From positions 1-60,493 of the forward strand of contig CAKPYV010000012.1 in NCBI GenBank assembly GCA_934203205.1: DNA of 60,493 nt. Reading direction: 5' to 3'. Below the pieces are notes generated by a model that searched no databases, had not been told where the DNA came from, and saw only the letters and a list, made by a program, of their open reading frames with translations. Positions within the stretch are counted from its first letter, which is position 1. The number at the start of each line of letters is the position of its first letter. The stretch is from an uncultured Anaerovibrio sp. Its GTDB lineage: Bacteria > Bacillota > Negativicutes > Selenomonadales > Selenomonadaceae. The translations under genes were made by a program, and so were the position numbers. Positions 1 through 8,059 of the stretch are shown piece by piece.

Positions 1-12
1 TAATGTATTCAT
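1..12 (-). CDS. 5' end of an unidentified gene running off the left edge
   Basis: A minus-strand ATG at 10-12 has a good ribosome binding site (GGAGG about 9 nt upstream) and a TATAAT-like -10 on the minus strand at 35-40. Only four codons (M-N-T-L) lie in the window, so the product cannot be named. It is on the same strand as DUF116-fmt-def, but the 118-bp gap and its own -10 suggest a separate transcript. Confidence 0.45.
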
Positions 13-130
13 GTCTAAAATCCTCCATAAACACATTATACCACTAATATACACTTTTATCTATATAATCAGTTACTTATCTTTTCTCCTTTATAGTCAA
101 TCAAATATGCCGAAGAATATCCCGATTTTC

Positions 131-925
131 CTAATGCTTTTCATCCTTTGATGGCAAAATCAGAATCTCCTCTATAGCCCGACGAAATTCCTCCAAATCC
201 ACATGGGTATTGTAGCAGGGGCCATTAGGCCGTAGATTCAGCACCCCCACAGAGGGAATAGGGTAAACATCCTGTATACCGCTGGCCAAATCCCGCTCAC
301 AAGCAATGGCCACCACTGCCTTGGGCCGAATCTTCATAACAGTTTGCCGAGCTAGGGTTCCCCCTGTAACTACGAAGAAATGAAAGCCCATTTCCTCTGC
401 CATAGTTACCAAGGCACCAATATCACAGCCCCCACACCGCTTGCAATTATTAGGATCTCTAGTTATTTTGTGGGGACAGGTAGCCAGCTGCAAACAATGA
501 GGCGTTACCACCAAAAGCTTATCCGGTGTTACCTTTAGATGGCGATTTTTGATAATTTGGTTGCTAACTGCCACAAAGGAGCCTTCAATCCTTCGTCTGG
601 GGATATGTAATAACCGCCCAGCTCCCAGAGCCACATAGAACAATATATTCATTAGCCCGTAGGTCTGTCGATGTAGGAAGCGGGGCACCGGCCAGCCCAT
701 GATGCCAGCCACCATGCTGAATATTCCCAAGGCCATTAAGCCTGCCAGAACTAGCAGACATAGGCCAAAAACCTCTGGCAGCCAGCTATTCAGCTCCAAC
801 AATCCTGGGCGGGCAATCCACCACATAGTAGCAAATACTGCCACCAAAGCCACAAAACTGCCTGTCATCAAGCTGACAAACAATCTCTTAGGATTCCTAC
901 CCTGATTATCCGTATAACATTTCAT
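131..925 (-). CDS. DUF116 family membrane protein
   Basis: This 264-residue protein has two hydrophobic membrane segments near its N-terminus (about residues 15-37 and 50-75). A soluble DUF116 domain follows, with clustered cysteines (C-P-H-K around residue 150, then C-x-x-C-G-G-C). The Cys pattern suggests metal or Fe-S binding, but the family has no settled function. It lies 17 bp after fmt on the same strand, in a def-fmt-DUF116 arrangement that recurs in Negativicutes and Clostridia, so it is probably cotranscribed with initiator-Met formylation genes. The chosen ATG has a GAGGAAA site just upstream. Confidence 0.85.
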   Translation of the reverse strand: MKCYTDNQGRNPKRLFVSLMTGSFVALVAVFATMWWIARPGLLELNSWLPEVFGLCLLVLAGLMALGIFSMVAGIMGWPVPRFLHRQTYGLMNILFYVALGAGRLLHIPRRRIEGSFVAVSNQIIKNRHLKVTPDKLLVVTPHCLQLATCPHKITRDPNNCKRCGGCDIGALVTMAEEMGFHFFVVTGGTLARQTVMKIRPKAVVAIACERDLASGIQDVYPIPSVGVLNLRPNGPCYNTHVDLEEFRRAIEEILILPSKDEKH

Positions 926-942
926 AGCTTTTCCTCAGAATA

Positions 943-1878
943 TCAGTTAAAGATATCTCCAACTGCTACACCATGACCACGAAGCAAATCCCCTGCGCTC
1001 ATGCGTTTTTTACTAGGTGGCTGTATCTCCAGCACCTCCAGCAGACCTTCTCCTGTAGCAACGCAAAAGCTGTTTTTTCGCAGCTCTACCACTGTACCAG
1101 GTGCCTTATCACTGTTGCTGTTCTCTACCTTTGTACGCCAGAACTTGTAGTTTTTGCCATCCTTCATGCTCCAAGCCACCGGCCAGGAATTTAAACCTCT
1201 AATGAGATTATGTATCTCTACTGCAGATTTGCTCCAATCAATATGACCGGTTTCCTTATTCAGCATACCAGCATAATTGGAAATGCTATCATCCTGCTTT
1301 TCTGGGGTTATAGTGCCATTGGCCAAACCATCTATAGTTTCTGCCAGCAGCTTCCCCCCCATAGCCATTAGCTGGTCATGAAGCTCCTCTGTGGTCATTT
1401 CCTCAGTAATAGCCACTTTGTTCTTTAACAGCATATCACCTGTATCCAAACCAGCATCCATCAGCATGGTAGTAACACCGGTTTCCTTTTCTCCGTTAAT
1501 AATGGACCAGTGAATAGGTGCTGCCCCTCTGTATCTTGGCAACAGAGAAGCATGCACATTAACACAGCCCAAAGGAGGAATATCCAAAATCCGCTGGGAC
1601 AGAATTTGACCAAAGGCCACTACTACTATCAAATCCGGCTGTAATTTCTCCAGCTCTGCAGTAAATTCCTCGGTTTTGATTTTTTCCGGCTGCAGCACTG
1701 GCAGATTATATTCCAAGGCTTTCTGTTTTACAGGGGAGGCCTGCAGATTATGACCTCTACCCTTTGGTCTATCAGGCTGGGTAATTACTGCCAAAACCTC
1801 AGTCTTGGCCTGCAAAACCTCCAAGCAGGGTACAGCAAAATCCGGTGTACCCATAAATATTGTCTTTAGCTTGCTCAT
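943..1878 (-). CDS. fmt: methionyl-tRNA formyltransferase
   Basis: This enzyme formylates Met-tRNAfMet with 10-formyl-tetrahydrofolate in the cytoplasm for translation initiation. The 311 residues match the usual length. The N-terminal Rossmann formyltransferase domain begins K-T-I-F-M-G-T-P-D-F-A and carries the signature H-A-S-L-L-P-R-Y-R-G-A-A-P-I, including the catalytic N-V-H triad region. The C-terminal tRNA-binding OB-like domain follows from about residue 205. The start codon overlaps the stop of def by 4 bp (ATGA), indicating translational coupling. The enzyme pairs functionally with def, which removes the same formyl group from nascent proteins. Confidence 0.97.
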   Translation of the reverse strand: MSKLKTIFMGTPDFAVPCLEVLQAKTEVLAVITQPDRPKGRGHNLQASPVKQKALEYNLPVLQPEKIKTEEFTAELEKLQPDLIVVVAFGQILSQRILDIPPLGCVNVHASLLPRYRGAAPIHWSIINGEKETGVTTMLMDAGLDTGDMLLKNKVAITEEMTTEELHDQLMAMGGKLLAETIDGLANGTITPEKQDDSISNYAGMLNKETGHIDWSKSAVEIHNLIRGLNSWPVAWSMKDGKNYKFWRTKVENSNSDKAPGTVVELRKNSFCVATGEGLLEVLEIQPPSKKRMSAGDLLRGHGVAVGDIFN

Positions 1879-2345
1879 TGCTTTTTATCTCCATTCCGCA
1901 GGCTCTTAGCCACATCAATAAACAAAGTTCCCTCCAGATGATCCAGCTCATGCTGAATACATCTAGCCAAAAGGCCGCCAGCAGCCAAGCGCTTTCTCTT
2001 GTTCCAGCGATTGGTATATTCCACCACTACCTTGGCAGAACGCTCCACATCCCCAAAAACATTAGGCACGCTAAGACACCCTTCGGAATCTATCTCGCTT
2101 CCCTCACGCTCCGTAATTACAGGATCTATCAGCTCCAAAAGTCCATTGTCATCACCAACATCAATAACTACACAGCGAATGGATTTGGCCACCTGAGGTG
2201 CTGCCAAACCTACCCCATCTGCACTGTACATGGTTTCAGCCATATCATTCAACAGCTTCCTCAATCTGCTGTCCACCTTGCCTATAGGCTCAGCCTTCTG
2301 CTTCAACACAGGATTACCTGCCTTGACAATCTCCAAAACTGCCAT
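1875..2345 (-). CDS. def: peptide deformylase
   Basis: This iron-dependent hydrolase removes the N-formyl group from nascent proteins. The 156 residues contain all three conserved motifs: G-V-G-L-A-A-P-Q (residues about 44-51), E-G-C-L-S (about 88-92, metal-binding Cys) and the metal-binding H-E-L-D-H (about 131-135). It is the first gene of the def-fmt-DUF116 run, with a strong GGAGGTTGAT site before the ATG. Its stop overlaps the fmt start by 4 bp. Confidence 0.97.
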   Translation of the reverse strand: MAVLEIVKAGNPVLKQKAEPIGKVDSRLRKLLNDMAETMYSADGVGLAAPQVAKSIRCVVIDVGDDNGLLELIDPVITEREGSEIDSEGCLSVPNVFGDVERSAKVVVEYTNRWNKRKRLAAGGLLARCIQHELDHLEGTLFIDVAKSLRNGDKKQ

Positions 2346-2482
2346 TTATATCAACCTCCAAAATTACATCATAACTAATTAATTTTATCACACCTACATA
2401 GAAATTGACAACATAGAGACAAACTATACTCCATAAACTTCCCTTTTAACCACTCCCACCTATCCCAAAACAAAATTCCAAC

Positions 2483-2520
2483 AAAAAACACCAGCTATCT
2501 TCCCTTGAAAACAGCTGGTG
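2483..2520 (-). terminator. rho-independent terminator after the DUF554 gene
   Basis: Read on the minus strand, an 8-bp stem (CACCAGCT / AGCTGGTG, 2489-2520) is followed by a T-run (complement of 2483-2488). It lies 16 bp past the stop of the DUF554 gene. Confidence 0.8.
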
Positions 2521-2536
2521 TCTCTGATAGGCTTTA

Positions 2537-3256
2537 TCATTTTACAAAAGGGATTATTATCGTTGCCAAAACAATTGCAGGAAGCATATTAGCAACCCTA
2601 AACACCTTGCCCCAAACTAGATTAACACCTACGCAAAAAATTAGAAGCGAACCTACTAGGGATATTGCATCTAGCATGGAACTGGTCATAAATGCTGAAA
2701 TGGAGTGAGCCAATAATGTTATAGAGCCTTCCAGCAATAACACCGGTATTGCAGAAAAAATACACCCCTTTCCCATACTTGATGTCATTACCGCAATAAT
2801 AACAAAATCAAGAATAGTTTTTACCCAAAGCATCATAGGATTCCCCGTCAAACCATCTTGAATTGCCCCTACTATAGCCATAGCTCCTATACACACAGTA
2901 AATGAAGCATTGGCAAATGCTTCTGCAAAATTACCGTCCTCTGAGCTTCCACTGTATGTTTTCAGCCATTCTCCGAATCTTTCAATCATTGCCTCTATAT
3001 CTATTATTTCTCCAAGCAATGTTCCAAATGCCATGCTTAATGTTATAAACATTGCTTTACCGCTTACTATATCGTTATTTGCAATAGAAAGCATCCCCTC
3101 CATTGCACCTGCTATAGAAATAAATATGACACATAGACCGCATGCCTTATTCATGGATTCCTGTTGCTTTTCATTTAATAATTTTCCACAAAAACAGCCT
3201 ATTATACCACCTATAACAATTCCCGCAACATTAACTAAAGTACCAAGTCCAACCAT
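2537..3256 (-). CDS. DUF554 family integral membrane protein
   Basis: This 239-residue, highly hydrophobic protein has about seven membrane segments. It begins M-V-G-L-G-T-L-V-N and continues with a Gly-rich first helix typical of DUF554 (YdfK-type) proteins. Function in the family is uncertain; transport has been suggested. An AGGAGG-type site precedes the ATG at 3256. It is flanked by its own terminator downstream and by the repeat element upstream, so it appears monocistronic. Confidence 0.85.
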   Translation of the reverse strand: MVGLGTLVNVAGIVIGGIIGCFCGKLLNEKQQESMNKACGLCVIFISIAGAMEGMLSIANNDIVSGKAMFITLSMAFGTLLGEIIDIEAMIERFGEWLKTYSGSSEDGNFAEAFANASFTVCIGAMAIVGAIQDGLTGNPMMLWVKTILDFVIIAVMTSSMGKGCIFSAIPVLLLEGSITLLAHSISAFMTSSMLDAISLVGSLLIFCVGVNLVWGKVFRVANMLPAIVLATIIIPFVK

Positions 3257-3410
3257 GTATTCTCCTCCTTTTCCATTAATAATTATAGAAAAAGGAGGAA
3301 ATTATGTCAAAAAAACACATACCTTTCAGTTAGAATATTCACTCTGCTTTTACTATCCTCTACAGCCACAGCTGAGGTAGTAAGTACCCAATTTAGCTAT
3401 ACAAATTCTG

Positions 3411-4025
3411 ATTTGCCGAATACATCAATTATCTATACACTTCTCGTAGGCATGGCATATAATCTTCCAGGCACGCTCTCGCTATATTGATGTGCAAACC
3501 TATATCACTATTAATGGCGATATGGGAGTACCCTTTCAGGCACGCTCTCGCTACTTTTCTCGCCTAGCGGTACTAAAGCTCTCATGAGGCAATTCGTGGC
3601 TGACGCCCCGAAAGCTCATGAATCGCTAAGTACCGAGGCGCGAAGAGTACCTGTGCAGGGTACTCCCATACCGCTCATTAGTGTATTCATCGCAATTTTC
3701 CGCCTTGGCACTGTTTGAAATGACCGATTTTTTACGAAGGTAGCAGAATTATCGAAGATTGGCAATACCGATAAGCCTTGATGATTCGACAACAGCCGGA
3801 GGGGCATGACACTTTTGCGTCGGGAGACTCCTGCTTTTGCACAGCAAAAGTGGCCCCGGTGGCACTCTCTATCGTTACGGCCTCTGTGAATTGGCTCAGC
3901 GACAAGCGGTATCTGTGCGTTAGGATAAATCATCAATTAGGGCCATTAAGTCGTACAGAGCAAAAGTCGTTATGACCGCAGGCTGTATTTCGAGAATCTT
4001 TGACATATAAAATTATATTTACATC
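3411..4025 (-). repeat. copy A of a long noncoding inverted repeat (partner at 15228-15720)
   Basis: This roughly 615-bp stretch is the reverse complement, with scattered differences, of 15228-15720. Copy A carries about 120 bp (near 3817-3940) that copy B lacks. The ORFs in it (for example 3616-3936 minus) share a residue string ending in T-L-R-A-S-V-L-S-D-S with copy B, but they have no ribosome binding site. The indel removes much of the longer ORF, so these ORFs look incidental. A 13-nt motif containing GCACGCTCTCGCT occurs twice in copy A. Immediately upstream (3303-3410, plus strand) a possible gene remnant has an AGGAGG and ATG but a stop after nine codons. From 4026 to 4144 I see nothing else. 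Confidence 0.85.
3521..3670. repeat. 150-bp foldback core with 14-bp terminal inverted repeats (copy A)
   Basis: The core begins TATGGGAGTACCCT and ends with the exact reverse complement, AGGGTACTCCCATA. The interior is largely self-complementary (for example, GGTACT near 3570 pairs with AGTACC near 3629, and CTCATGAG-type arms lie between them). The matching core in copy B (15461-15610) is also exactly 150 bp with the same terminal repeats. This looks like a MITE-like or structured-RNA module inside the longer repeat. No transposase is present. Confidence 0.7.
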
Positions 4026-4144
4026 CTTAGGGAGATAGTCAACTCGATAAATCAGAATTTGCAAATGCGAGGTTTTCATCTAATTCATACATATTTAGTC
4101 TAGTACCGTCAAATTTTCTTCACCTTGCCTTCTTTAAGGCAAAA

Positions 4145-4681
4145 TTAAATTACATCGGCTTCGTAGGAGAAAATCTCACACAGAAAGTTCTGCTCCTTAA
4201 GGGCAGCTTCTATTTCATCCAGAATTTCCTCACTATCGGCAGATACGGTATGAAAATGGTAGCCGGAGGTTACATTTAGCAAAGGCGTAGATTTGCCACT
4301 GCGCAGATTCTCCATAAAATGCTGCACATCCCGGCGATTTTTAATATTCAAAGGAGCAGAAATCCGTCCGTACACACGATGATTCACCATCACATCCTGC
4401 ACACAGCCTCCCAAATCCACAATAGTGGTCAACTCCTTTTCTGTTTGTTCGTTAGTGTGAAACATCTTGAAGCGACGCACAGCCTGCTTGGGCTGATCCA
4501 GAATATAGCCTCTAGCTGTGGCCAGAATAGGATAGCCCTCAGTACGCAACAGGGCAATATCCTGCACCACCACCTGACGGCTGACACCGGCAGCCTTTCC
4601 CAAGGCTCCGCCTGAAAGAGGAGCAGAAGCCTCTCGTATCATATCTATAATTTTCTTTCTGCGTTCTGCTCCGCTCATCAT
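4145..4681 (-). CDS. niaR: NAD biosynthesis transcriptional repressor NiaR (YrxA type)
   Basis: This 178-residue protein has an N-terminal HTH_11 winged helix (about residues 8-60, with S-R-Q-V-V-V-Q-D-I as recognition helix). A C-terminal 3H domain (about 75-170) has the expected spaced histidines (H-R-V, H-F-M, Y-H-F-H). The family represses NAD synthesis genes using nicotinic acid as corepressor. It is the last gene of nadA-nadB-nadC-niaR, 3 bp after nadC, so it would be autoregulated through the operator-like palindrome over the nadA promoter. Confidence 0.9.
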   Translation of the reverse strand: MMSGAERRKKIIDMIREASAPLSGGALGKAAGVSRQVVVQDIALLRTEGYPILATARGYILDQPKQAVRRFKMFHTNEQTEKELTTIVDLGGCVQDVMVNHRVYGRISAPLNIKNRRDVQHFMENLRSGKSTPLLNVTSGYHFHTVSADSEEILDEIEAALKEQNFLCEIFSYEADVI

Positions 4682-4684
4682 ATA

Positions 4685-5542
4685 TTACTCCTCCAATGCC
4701 TTCAAATGCTTCAAACTTATATCCAAAATTGGTGCAGAATGAGTCAATGCTCCACTGGAAACATAATCCACACCAATAGCTGTAATCTTCTCAATATTTT
4801 CCTTGGTAATATTGCCAGAGCATTCAGTTTTAGCCCTGCCATCAATTAACTTTACGGCTTCTGCCATCATATCTGTAGTCATGTTATCCAGCATAATAAT
4901 ATCTGCTCCAGCCTCCAGTGCTTCCTGTACCTGCTCCATACTTTCGGTTTCCACCTCAATCTTCCGGACAAATGGGGCATAGGCTTTAGCTGCCAATACA
5001 GCCGCCTTTACACTGCCTGCTGCATCAATATGATTATCCTTCAAAAGCACACCATCAGATAGATTATATCTATGGTTGGAACCACCACCAACTGTTACCG
5101 CATACTTTTCAAAAATTCTCATGCAAGGTGTAGTCTTACGAGTATCTAAAAGGGTAGTCTTAGTACCTTCCAGCAGCTTGGCTACCTTATTGGTATAGGT
5201 GGCAATACCGCTCATGCGCTGCAGATAATTCAAGGCAGTACGCTCACCGGACAACAGCACACGGATATCTCCTACCACAGTAGCCATATGCTGTCCTTTC
5301 TGAACAGACTCTCCATCCTGCACATCAAAAACCACCTCTGTCTTTGGATCCAAAAGCTGGAATACCCGCTGAAAAACCTGCAAGCCGGCAACAATACCAT
5401 CTTCCTTGCAAATAAGCTCTACCTGCCCTTTTTTGTAATGTGGCATAACGGAATTGGTAGTTACATCCTCGCTGTTAATATCCTCCTCCAATGCCATTTT
5501 GATAAATTCATCTGCTGCCAACAGCATAGTAATCTCGTTCAC
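4685..5542 (-). CDS. nadC: nicotinate-nucleotide pyrophosphorylase (carboxylating)
   Basis: This enzyme converts quinolinate and PRPP to nicotinate mononucleotide, CO2 and PPi, the third step of de novo NAD synthesis. Family hallmarks include the R-T-A-L-N-Y-L-Q-R-M-S-G-I-A-T segment, D-T-R-K-T-T-P with the substrate-binding Arg/Lys, and E-V-E-T-E in the C-terminal barrel. An ATG lies at 5560 without a ribosome binding site. I prefer the GTG at 5542, which has AGGAAAGG 5 nt upstream and gives 285 residues, the normal length. It is third in the nad operon. Confidence 0.95.
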   Translation of the reverse strand: MNEITMLLAADEFIKMALEEDINSEDVTTNSVMPHYKKGQVELICKEDGIVAGLQVFQRVFQLLDPKTEVVFDVQDGESVQKGQHMATVVGDIRVLLSGERTALNYLQRMSGIATYTNKVAKLLEGTKTTLLDTRKTTPCMRIFEKYAVTVGGGSNHRYNLSDGVLLKDNHIDAAGSVKAAVLAAKAYAPFVRKIEVETESMEQVQEALEAGADIIMLDNMTTDMMAEAVKLIDGRAKTECSGNITKENIEKITAIGVDYVSSGALTHSAPILDISLKHLKALEE

Positions 5543-5602
5543 TATAACCTTTCCTTTCATATTAACATAGAAATTTATATTTTCAAGTCTAATCCCACAT
5601 AT

Positions 5603-6781
5603 TTATTTCAAATCATCACGACAAATTTTCTCTGCAGCCCTCTGGCCAAAAACAAGGCTTTCCAAAAGGCTGTTGCTGGCCAAACGGTTCTTGCCATGAA
5701 CTCCGTTACAGCTGGTTTCCCCTACAGCATAGAGATGCTCCATGGTAGTACAGGAATCTGCATCTACATGAATACCACCCATGAAATAATGCTGGGCTGG
5801 TACAACTGGAATAGGCTCCTTGGTAATATCATAGCCTTCTTCCAAACAAGTCTGATAAATATTGGTAAAATGATGGAGTATCACATCCTGTGGCACATAC
5901 TCAAAAGAAAGCCACACATGCTTGCTACCCTCTTTTTCCATCTCTGCATGAATAGCCTTGGACACAATATCTCTAGGCTGCAACTCATCTGTAAACCGCT
6001 GTCCCTTGCTATTTAAAAGAATCGCACCTTCACCACGAGCTGATTCTGAAATCAAAAAGCTTCTGCCCTCACGCTCTGTATAAAGACTGGTAGGATGAAT
6101 TTGAACATAATCCAAATGCTCCAATTCCACATTATGCTCCTTAGCCACCTCCAAGGCATCCCCAGTGAGGCTGGGGAAATTGGTGGAATGTTTATAAAGT
6201 CCTCCAATACCACCAGTAGCCAACACTGTATCCTTGGCATAAATATGCAGGGTATTTCCCTCCCTATCCGTAGCAGTCAGACCAGTGCATTTACCCTCCT
6301 CCACCATAATATCTTCCATTGCAGTATACTCCATAATCTCCACATTGGGCAGAGTTTTTACATACCGCTGCAGGGTTTCGGTAATTTCCTTGCCAGTAAT
6401 GTCATCATGGAAGCAGATACGAGGCTTGGAGTGTGCGCCTTCTCTAGTATACATAAGACTGCCATCTTCATTTTTGTTAAACCTAACACCAAAATCCAAT
6501 AACTGGTCAATAATGTCACGGCTGGAACGAATCATAATGTCCACACTTTCCTTGCGATTCTCATAATGGCCAGCCCGCATGGTATCCTCAAAAAAGGCAT
6601 CATAATCATCGGCATCTCTCAAAACGCAGATACCACCCTGAGCCAGCATGGAATCACAGCTTTCCATATCCTCCTTGCAAATCATCAGTACCTTGGTATA
6701 CATAGGCAGATGAATTGCCGTAAACAAACCTGCAACACCAACACCAGCGATTACCACATCAACCTTTATATCATTTTCCAT
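5603..6781 (-). CDS. nadB: L-aspartate oxidase
   Basis: This FAD enzyme oxidises aspartate to iminoaspartate, which NadA condenses to quinolinate. The N-terminal dinucleotide fold (V-V-I-A-G-V-G-V-A-G-L) has the usual glycines, with Q-G-G-I-C-V following and the G-E-T-S-C-N-G-V-H-G-K-N-R-L-A-S-N-S FAD/substrate signature near the C-terminus. At 392 residues it is much shorter than the roughly 540-residue E. coli enzyme. It ends right after the FAD domain and lacks the C-terminal helical domain. The short form probably works, since the rest of the operon is intact. In anaerobes fumarate rather than O2 is the likely electron acceptor. Confidence 0.93.
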   Translation of the reverse strand: MENDIKVDVVIAGVGVAGLFTAIHLPMYTKVLMICKEDMESCDSMLAQGGICVLRDADDYDAFFEDTMRAGHYENRKESVDIMIRSSRDIIDQLLDFGVRFNKNEDGSLMYTREGAHSKPRICFHDDITGKEITETLQRYVKTLPNVEIMEYTAMEDIMVEEGKCTGLTATDREGNTLHIYAKDTVLATGGIGGLYKHSTNFPSLTGDALEVAKEHNVELEHLDYVQIHPTSLYTEREGRSFLISESARGEGAILLNSKGQRFTDELQPRDIVSKAIHAEMEKEGSKHVWLSFEYVPQDVILHHFTNIYQTCLEEGYDITKEPIPVVPAQHYFMGGIHVDADSCTTMEHLYAVGETSCNGVHGKNRLASNSLLESLVFGQRAAEKICRDDLK

Positions 6782-6832
6782 AATCTGTGCACTCCCTCAA
6801 ATATAACTCAATATGACTTTTACCCCATGCTA

Positions 6833-6878
6833 ACGGGTGCTAAGGCTCCCTCCTCTTAGGAGGGAGTTAAGCACCCGT
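6833..6878 (-). repeat. strong intercistronic hairpin between nadA and nadB
   Basis: On the minus strand an outer stem (ACGGGTGCT / AGCACCCGT) and an inner stem (CTCCCTCCT / AGGAGGGAG) enclose a 3-nt loop, giving about 18 paired bases with a small asymmetry. No U-run follows, so it is not an obvious terminator. It could stabilise the nadA message, lower nadB expression, or be a REP-like repeat. Confidence 0.75.
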
Positions 6879-6903
6879 AAGGCTCTGGATTTATTCGACT
6901 AAA

Positions 6904-6932
6904 TTCAGTGGGAGTCTAAAGCTCCCACTGAA
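6904..6932 (-). repeat. second hairpin just downstream of nadA
   Basis: An 11-bp perfect stem (TTCAGTGGGAG / CTCCCACTGAA) with a 7-nt loop lies 12 bp past the nadA stop. There is no run of T after it on the minus strand. It may act as an RNA stabiliser or partial terminator within the nad operon. Confidence 0.7.
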
Positions 6933-6943
6933 TAAGTCTCATT

Positions 6944-7849
6944 TTACTTGGCCAAGGACAACATCATTTCCAATGGTTTCTTGGCTTTCTCCACCAAATC
7001 CGCCTTAACAGAAGCCCGATTGCTGCCAGATTCCAATACCTTCAACACCTTTTCCAAGGTAACCAGCTTCATATCCGGACAAATAGGCTCTGTTGCCGTA
7101 AAGTAAAATTTCTTATCTGGATTCTGACTTTGCAGCTTGTAGCTTACACCAATTTCTGTACCAATAATAAATTCCTTTTTAGGACTTTCTGTGGCGTATT
7201 TAATAATGCCAGAGGTAGAGCCAATATAATCAGCCAGAGCCACCACAGCCTCATTACATTCTGGATGAACACAAACTTCCGCCTCCGGATGCTCTGCCAT
7301 CAAGTCCTTAATCTCCTGAGCCTGCATCTTATGATGAATAGGGCAATATCCATCCACTACCATTACATTTTTATCTGTCACCTGGTCAGCTACATAACGG
7401 CCTAAATTTTTATCTGGAATAAACAAAATATTTTTATTTGGCAATTTAGCTACAATATCCACTGCATTGGCAGAGGTTACACATACATCAGACCAGGATT
7501 TGATTTCAGCAGTGGAATTGATATAGCACACCACAGCCAAATCATCATATTTGTCTCGGAAGCTGTCCACTTCTTTCTTGGTGACCATATGGGCCATAGG
7601 GCAGTCTGCCTGCATATCTGGCATCAACACCTGCTTTTCCGGGCTAAGTAGACAGGCACTTTCCCCCATAAAGGAAACACCACAGAATACCAGCACCTGG
7701 CAATCCAAACCTGCTGCCACCTTGCTTAAGTAAAATGAATCTCCAATATAATCTGCTATCTCCTGTACCTCCGGTTCCACATAATAGTGGGCCAGAATAA
7801 CAGCATCCTTCTCAGCCTTCAAAGCCTTTATTTTTTCCTGAATTGTCAT
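6944..7849 (-). CDS. nadA: quinolinate synthase
   Basis: This [4Fe-4S] enzyme condenses iminoaspartate with dihydroxyacetone phosphate to quinolinate. The three cluster cysteines are visible in F-C-G-V-S-F-M, H-P-E-C-N and E-P-I-C-P-D-M-K. The N-terminal A-H-Y-Y segment is typical. The longest reading frame extends to 7954, but that extension would overlap the promoter and operator. The ATG at 7849 has GGGGAAAA upstream and gives 301 residues, the family length. It is the first gene of nadA-nadB-nadC-niaR. Confidence 0.96.
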   Translation of the reverse strand: MTIQEKIKALKAEKDAVILAHYYVEPEVQEIADYIGDSFYLSKVAAGLDCQVLVFCGVSFMGESACLLSPEKQVLMPDMQADCPMAHMVTKKEVDSFRDKYDDLAVVCYINSTAEIKSWSDVCVTSANAVDIVAKLPNKNILFIPDKNLGRYVADQVTDKNVMVVDGYCPIHHKMQAQEIKDLMAEHPEAEVCVHPECNEAVVALADYIGSTSGIIKYATESPKKEFIIGTEIGVSYKLQSQNPDKKFYFTATEPICPDMKLVTLEKVLKVLESGSNRASVKADLVEKAKKPLEMMLSLAK

Positions 7850-7912
7850 GTTTTCCCCATTTCCGCCACCTGCTGTGACATAAAGCTTAGCAATATAACC
7901 AAAATCTAACCT

Positions 7913-7947
7913 AGTATAGCATTTCTTTCTACACCTGACAAGACACA
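7913..7947 (-). promoter_or_regulatory. nadA promoter overlapped by a NiaR-type operator
   Basis: On the minus strand TTGTCA (complement of 7936-7941) and TATACT (complement of 7913-7918) are separated by exactly 17 nt. The -35 is embedded in an imperfect palindrome, TGTCTTGTCAGGTGT (complement of 7931-7945). From memory this resembles NiaR/YrxA sites, which alternate TGTC/GACA and ACACCTGT-type half-sites. With niaR as the last gene of this operon, negative feedback is the simple reading. The operator assignment is an inference from motif likeness. Confidence 0.7.
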
Positions 7948-7993
7948 TATACACTTTTCTGTAAACACATATTTATTTATCATATTGTTCACA

Positions 7994-8025
7994 CAAAAAG
8001 GACTGCCACCGTAGCAGCAGTCCTT
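7994..8025 (-). terminator. nifJ terminator
   Basis: Read on the minus strand, AAGGACTGC and GCAGTCCTT form a 9-bp stem (7998-8025) followed by a T-run. It lies 35 bp past the nifJ stop. Confidence 0.85.
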
Positions 8026-8059
8026 ATTGTTTTATTTATTTTTGGTCAAAGCCTGGGAA

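Noticed and set aside
3303..3410. AGGAGG plus ATG start of a possible secreted protein upstream of repeat copy A
   Set aside because: A stop follows after nine codons and the frame that continues is interrupted by the repeat. At most a remnant.
3616..3936. A 106-residue minus-strand ORF whose C-terminal part recurs as a 63-residue ORF at 15324-15515
   Set aside because: No ribosome binding site, position inside the noncoding repeat, and loss of half the frame through the indel in copy B. The likeness is explained by the DNA repeat.
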